From Gnetum montanum (taxonomy: Eukaryota; Streptophyta; Gnetopsida; Gnetales; Gnetaceae): a stretch of DNA of 64,000 nucleotides. The position numbers and the translations under genes were made by a program. The notes beneath the pieces are model-generated. The model did no database searches, had not been told where the DNA came from, and saw only the letters and a list, made by a program, of their open reading frames with translations. The stretch covers positions 491,647 through 555,646 of the forward strand of contig MNCI01007630.1 in the NCBI GenBank assembly GCA_015680685.1. Direction: 5' to 3'. Numbering within the stretch: the first letter of the stretch is position 1; each line of letters opens with the position of its first letter. Of this stretch, positions 59,594 through 64,000 are shown piece after piece.

Positions 59594-60302
59594 AATGTGA
59601 TAAAGGCCTTCAAATTATAGCAATTTATAATGTCCAAGTTACATATCACACTACTAAATTAATTTACCATTAAAAATTGGAAAGAATTTTGGGATGTAAA
59701 TGTAGCTATCATCTTTTACATCTACCTATCAAATACTTGGTTTTGTAAAGGCATGCTTCTCCATCTTCTTAAATAAAATTTAATATTTTTAAATAACAAT
59801 ACAAAAGATATCTTGTAAGTTCATAATGATCTTATTAATTAATTTTAAAAAATTTTATAAAGAACATTCATAAATCAAATTTTCATAAATAGTTACTAAT
59901 ATATTATATAGATTACTTTATTAAAATATACACTTGGTAGGTTGCATAGCAAAGGTTTAATACCATAGTGATGAATCCTGATAAAATGCTACCATATCCA
60001 TAACGTATAAGTCAAGATAATTAAATAATTAAAAACAACGGATCATAACGTATAAGTGTAAGCATAAGTGTTATGAATTTGAATCTTCACCATTAAGATA
60101 TTAACATAATAAATAAGAATTTAACTATCAGTACTTTACTGAAATTATAGGTTCTCTCGGTATGTCTATTCATGTAGATCTCCGTAACCAATAACCACCT
60201 TGCCTCTTTGTTTCATAAAAATATGACTTCTAAGTTTACTTAAGTTGTTTCTTAGAATGCTGTGAGACCCGTGAGACCCGGCCATTTCTGCTGGTGGCCG
60301 GT

Positions 60303-60356
60303 AATGGATCCTTCGACGAGCATATAAGCAGAAATAGATCCTTCGACGAGCATATA
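60303..60356 (+). promoter_or_regulatory. 24-bp direct repeat upstream of SRPBCC gene copy 2
   Basis: Counterpart of 1884-1937; the second unit has one changed base (aatagatcc instead of aatggatcc). Confidence 0.5.
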
Positions 60357-60607
60357 CATTGAAATTAACGGAAAAGCTGTTCTGATTTGTTGGTTACATT
60401 TAACTAGTTGTTTTAACTGCAGAAATGGAGCATACTCGGCACGTGTGGAAATAATTTAGGGTCTACCTCTACCCTAAACTACCACGTGCAGTTAAAGCCC
60501 TCGGGAGGCGCAGTTCTTGAGCCAAAAGTGGGATCATTCATGTTCAGTACGCCTATTTTTGTAACTTTGTTGTTATATTCCTTATCCATGTAACTATAGT
60601 ACACATG

Positions 60608-60616
60608 TATATATAA
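60608..60616 (+). promoter_or_regulatory. TATA box of SRPBCC gene copy 2
   Basis: TATATATAA, 138 bp before the ATG at 60754, as in copy 1. Confidence 0.55.
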
Positions 60617-60753
60617 CTGCCATGACCTGTAGCTAGCTAAATACATCTGCATCTGTGTTCTGTTTTGTTTGAACTGCTTTGCTTTGGGCTATTTGCTTTT
60701 CCTGTTTCATTGTCCCATCGGTTCTGAGTTTTCGGTATTTAGTGAAAACTTTC

Positions 60754-61305
60754 ATGGAGCAAGGTCATGCCATTAGTCTAACCTGGGCAGGAAGGCTGTT
60801 CAGGGTGCTATTTCTACTGGGTTATGTTACTGTTTTTACTTCTGGAACTGTGAATGCAGCTGTAAAGAGACACGGAAGCTTGCCCAGACAAGTGAATGCA
60901 AGTGCAGAAAAAGTTTGGCCCATAGCCAGTGACTTTGCAGGGCTAAAGAAGGTGCTGGTCAGCATTAACTCTTCAACAATTGTTGCAGGGATTCCCAACA
61001 AAGTGGGTTGTGTCAGGAAAGTGGTAGATGGTGATAAGTTCGCTCTGGAAAAGTTGATCTACTTGAATAATAAAACAATGAAATACATCTATACCATTGC
61101 CTCCAGTGCGGATAGTAACTTTGGATTCCAAAAATACGTAGATGTAGTTAGTGTGCGTAAGGTTAATGCTAATGCTTCTATTGTAACTTGGACTTACTTC
61201 TTTGAAGCTGCCAATGATAGCATTGCCGATACGTTGGTATCCGTCCTTTCAGTGAAGTCAGCAGCCATGGCCACCAAAATGCAAGAACTTGCAGATGCAA
61301 TTTGA
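60754..61305 (+). CDS. SRPBCC/Bet v 1-fold protein, lachrymatory-factor-synthase-like (copy 2)
   Basis: Intact 183-aa paralog of the protein at 2323-2874. Of 552 bases, eight differ: five changes are silent and three alter the protein (E13G in front of the hydrophobic segment, G156S and A163S at the start of the C-terminal helix). All recognisable parts are kept: hydrophobic residues 14-35, EKVWPIASDFAGL, SNFGFQKYVDVV and the final helix. The upstream 24-bp repeats, TATA box and 3' flank are also preserved, so the copy could be expressed. As for copy 1, the start is the first in-frame ATG although the frame is open from 60679. Ligand and role are unknown. Confidence 0.8.
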   Translation: MEQGHAISLTWAGRLFRVLFLLGYVTVFTSGTVNAAVKRHGSLPRQVNASAEKVWPIASDFAGLKKVLVSINSSTIVAGIPNKVGCVRKVVDGDKFALEKLIYLNNKTMKYIYTIASSADSNFGFQKYVDVVSVRKVNANASIVTWTYFFEAANDSIADTLVSVLSVKSAAMATKMQELADAI

Positions 61306-61689
61306 CTTTCTCAGTATTTTAGCTATAAATGTAAACCTGAATTGCTAGAATGCTCGGGGGTAGTCAAATCAATGTGTCCATAATGTTCCGGATGAGTTAA
61401 ATCAATGTGTTGCATAATTTAAGAGCAGTGTTGATTCCAATAAATACTTTGTAGTTGTTCAAAGTTTGAACAATTATTCTTGAAAGCAATCTAATGTACT
61501 ATCCTCAATTTTTGGTATTTCATTTTTTTTCTTTTAATAATTCTTATGCAATATACTAATATAGCCTTTATTATTAAGCTAACACTTACCATTATAAAAT
61601 ATATAATGCATTCTTAATGTAAATATCAAATATTCTAAAATTTTTTAATATGAGCAATGTAACTCAGTAGGTGAACCTTCAATATTTAT

Positions 61690-64000
61690 AAGCCATCAAT
61701 TAACATGTTTACTTATCAATATGCCGTTAGTTCTAATTAGTAATCTAGTGTGAGTTGACTATGACTAGCAATCATCAACAGTCTTCTACTAAGAATTGAT
61801 TACGGCTAGTAGTCTTCTAGCAATCTATACAAAAGTGAAAACTTGAAAGTTTGATGTTTCATTGTATAAGCTTGTAATAGTTAATGATTAGCACCTCTTA
61901 GTAGTCTATTCAATGGTCATTTTTTTTTAATTCTTTAATAGTTAACTATGATTAAACTACCCACTATCATATAATTGCATCTAGTAATCCATTAGCAGTG
62001 ACCTATCCAAATCTAAAAATACCTTAAAATTAACCAATTAAAGGGTAAAAAGAATGCTACAACTTGCACCTTGCTCCTAGTTTCTTACCCAAAGCATAAA
62101 GCATAGCCAAATAACACTTAAATCAATTAATGTTGTTACTTCTCAACCTTTTGCCTTTGGTATTCAAAAAAACAAATTTATGAAACTAAAACTAAAATTT
62201 TATACTTATGGCCCATGGGATCCATTGGATCTATTGGACTAGTTTCAAAATTTATTTTTATAGATTTTTTTAAAAAAACTTATAAGTCAAGGCTACCTAG
62301 TAGAATCAAACCTATAACTTGGGGTTACCAAGTGAAGACTCTTACCAGTAAACTAACACCTTATTATTATAGGTATTATAGGTAAGAAAATTTAAGTGCA
62401 AAAATTGAATAGGTCTAAATATCATATATTGTGCATGAAGAATTATAAATTTCTATTGTAGGCTAGTATAAATCTAATCTAAATTTATTTTTTAGAAGGC
62501 TACAAAAAATTTTCAAAGACTTTGTGAGCTTAGTTTTAACCCATTGAAAAATAGTTGAATGATACTAATGTTTTTAGTATGGTCCACATAAATTCTATCA
62601 TTAGGATATAATATTAATACCTATAATGTTCTCAAATCTAAAATTTAGCCTATCATATAAAGGGAAAACATTATTTTGAGATTGACACCTATTTATCACA
62701 TTATTCAAAGCTTATACATCTATTAAGATTGCCTTTACTCTAATGTTGTTATTGCTTTTTATTTTATTGAGAACATACCTAAGAAGTATCTTCCTTTTTA
62801 TTTCCATGTATCAAAATAGTTGTAATTAACTATTCCTCTCTCTTAGGGAAGCAATCCAACATCAAACAAATATTTATTTTATCAATTTCCTTTCTAATAG
62901 CAACATGTCATCTCCTATGATTGCATCAAATAATCCACCCTAAAAATGAGCTATTTTTATGCTAAATTATCTAGCATCTAGTCTTGTGTTATCTACTTAG
63001 CCCAAGGTAGTGACTTCAGTAGAACAAGGAAAAAAAAACAAAAATACCAAGGCAAATAGTAGGATGTAGAATCTTACCCAATAGAACAAATGAATTCAAT
63101 AAATAAGGTGAGAATCGAAACCAATGGATTCAATAAAATAGTAACACACTACCTATACAATAGGTTAGAGATAAATCTTCCTCAAAGCCTTAAATCTTAC
63201 CAGATATGCCTATGTAAGCCTCTTTCATGTCATCAATCATATATAATCTGAAACAAAAATTAGAATAATTAATTTAAAAAAAATGTAAAGATTTATAATA
63301 CTATTTAGTAAGTTTATAGGGCCATTGTCTATATTGCCATCAAGGTTGGTGAGTTTATAACATCTTGCATTTAGATTAACGATGAAGTTAGCTCAAATGT
63401 CATATCTTTTACGTACTTAATAAGTTGAATCTATATGAATAAATATGTCCCATGGATTATTATATTCACTTGATCTTTGTTTCTAGTGATTAAAGATTTT
63501 TTATATAATAAAACTAAAAAAAATGTGAAATTTTATTACATTCTAACATCCTCTACTGAATAATAGAAATGTAACTACAATGAGTCTTGAAACTATCATA
63601 TATAAAGTTACAAGTATTTTTTTAAGCACAAAGTTAAGATGTATCCTTCCCTATACACCAAAGAAATGATCATCAATGGAAATCATAATATACATGTTAT
63701 TGCATGTCTTGATCAATCCTCTATTCATGAAATACAACCCAATACACTAATCCATCCCATTTCTCAAACTAGTGATCCAATTCAACTTACTCATAAGACC
63801 CATCCTCAACATATCCTAACTCTAATATCTACTAAATAACTCAATCATTTATCTCCTTTGAAAATTTTGGGTTCAATGAATTAGAACTTTTTCTTACTAT
63901 AGACAAATCAAATCCTATCCTAAGTATCAAAAGATTAGAAAAAAAAACAACTTTTCTTATCAAGGCTAACCTAATGTTTTGCTTCATTATACATAAACCT
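61690..64000. repeat. Duplicated block 2, copy B (runs off the right edge)
   Basis: Counterpart of 17531-19437 in the same orientation, with scattered substitutions and 340 extra bases at 62165-62504. No gene found; a 66-codon frame at 63639-63839 exists only in this copy's lightly changed sequence and has no recognisable domain. Confidence 0.95.
62165..62504 (-). mobile_element. 340-bp tRNA-derived SINE-like insertion in block 2 copy B
   Basis: Absent from copy A. The ends carry caaaaaa on both sides (62165-62171 and 62503-62509), a possible target duplication. On the minus strand the segment 62355-62299 reads tagtttactggtaagagtct, then cacttggtaaccccaa and aggtttgattct, which fit pol III A and B boxes at tRNA-like spacing. 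Size, internal promoter and the empty site in copy A all fit a SINE. Confidence 0.65.

Larger units (their letters stand above)
59710..61681. repeat. Duplicated block 1, copy 2
   Basis: Counterpart of 1259-3256. Differences are scattered substitutions and small indels (for example about 8 extra bases near 60297 and a few extra words around 60045). After cagtaggtgaaccttcaa the match ends and, within about ten bases, block 2 copy B begins. Confidence 0.95.

Overview
The window looks like nuclear DNA of a land plant. It is strongly AT-rich, has very few genes, contains introns with plant-type GT..AG borders, and carries a two-domain jacalin lectin, plant-type LINEs, a Helitron, a hAT remnant and Athila/Tat-like Ty3 retrotransposons with tRNA-Asp-type primer sites. 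The heavy load of old, mutated elements would fit a large genome such as a conifer's, but the species is an inference I cannot prove from sequence. No bacterial operon, CRISPR array or rRNA is present. || Only three genes look intact: two near-identical copies of a small SRPBCC/Bet v 1-fold (lachrymatory-factor-synthase-like) protein at 2323-2874 and 60754-61305, and a five-exon jacalin lectin at 6845-8490. A 105-aa single-pass membrane protein (34319-34636, minus) and a 66-aa exon-like frame (25820-26020, minus) are possible genes. Everything else is repeats or decayed elements. || Layout: 1-1.2 kb LINE remnant; 1.26-3.26 kb SRPBCC gene in a duplicated block; 6.1-8.5 kb lectin with a repeated upstream region; 9-10 kb hAT remnant; 12.9-15.2 kb small repeats and an orphan LRR piece; 16.85 kb two adjacent G-quadruplex motifs; 17.5-19.4 kb second duplicated block; 21.7-21.96 kb SINE-like tRNA boxes; 22.8-24.3 kb LINE reverse transcriptase remnant; 27-32.9 kb Helitron (HUH Rep plus Pif1-like helicase) split by a 1.2-kb solo LTR with a perfect target duplication; 33.4-37.2 kb foldback element, tandem repeats and a tRNA-Pro-like sequence; 37.4-56.8 kb a nest of three members of one Ty3/gypsy family; 58-64 kb an upstream region without its gene, the second SRPBCC copy and the second copy of the 17.5-19.4 kb block. 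|| The main large-scale structure is a tandem duplication. Blocks at 1.26-3.26 and 17.53-19.44 kb recur in the same order and orientation at 59.7-61.68 and 61.69-64.0 kb, but about 14.3 kb between them (including the lectin) is missing from the second copy. Other notable signals are a duplicated splice donor in the lectin that could add 19 residues, in-frame stops of the Ty3 gag-pol that look like C-to-T changes mainly in CAG codons, and a gag-protease element with LTR and primer site but no recognisable reverse transcriptase. I found no wholly new molecular system; the novelty lies in these arrangements.
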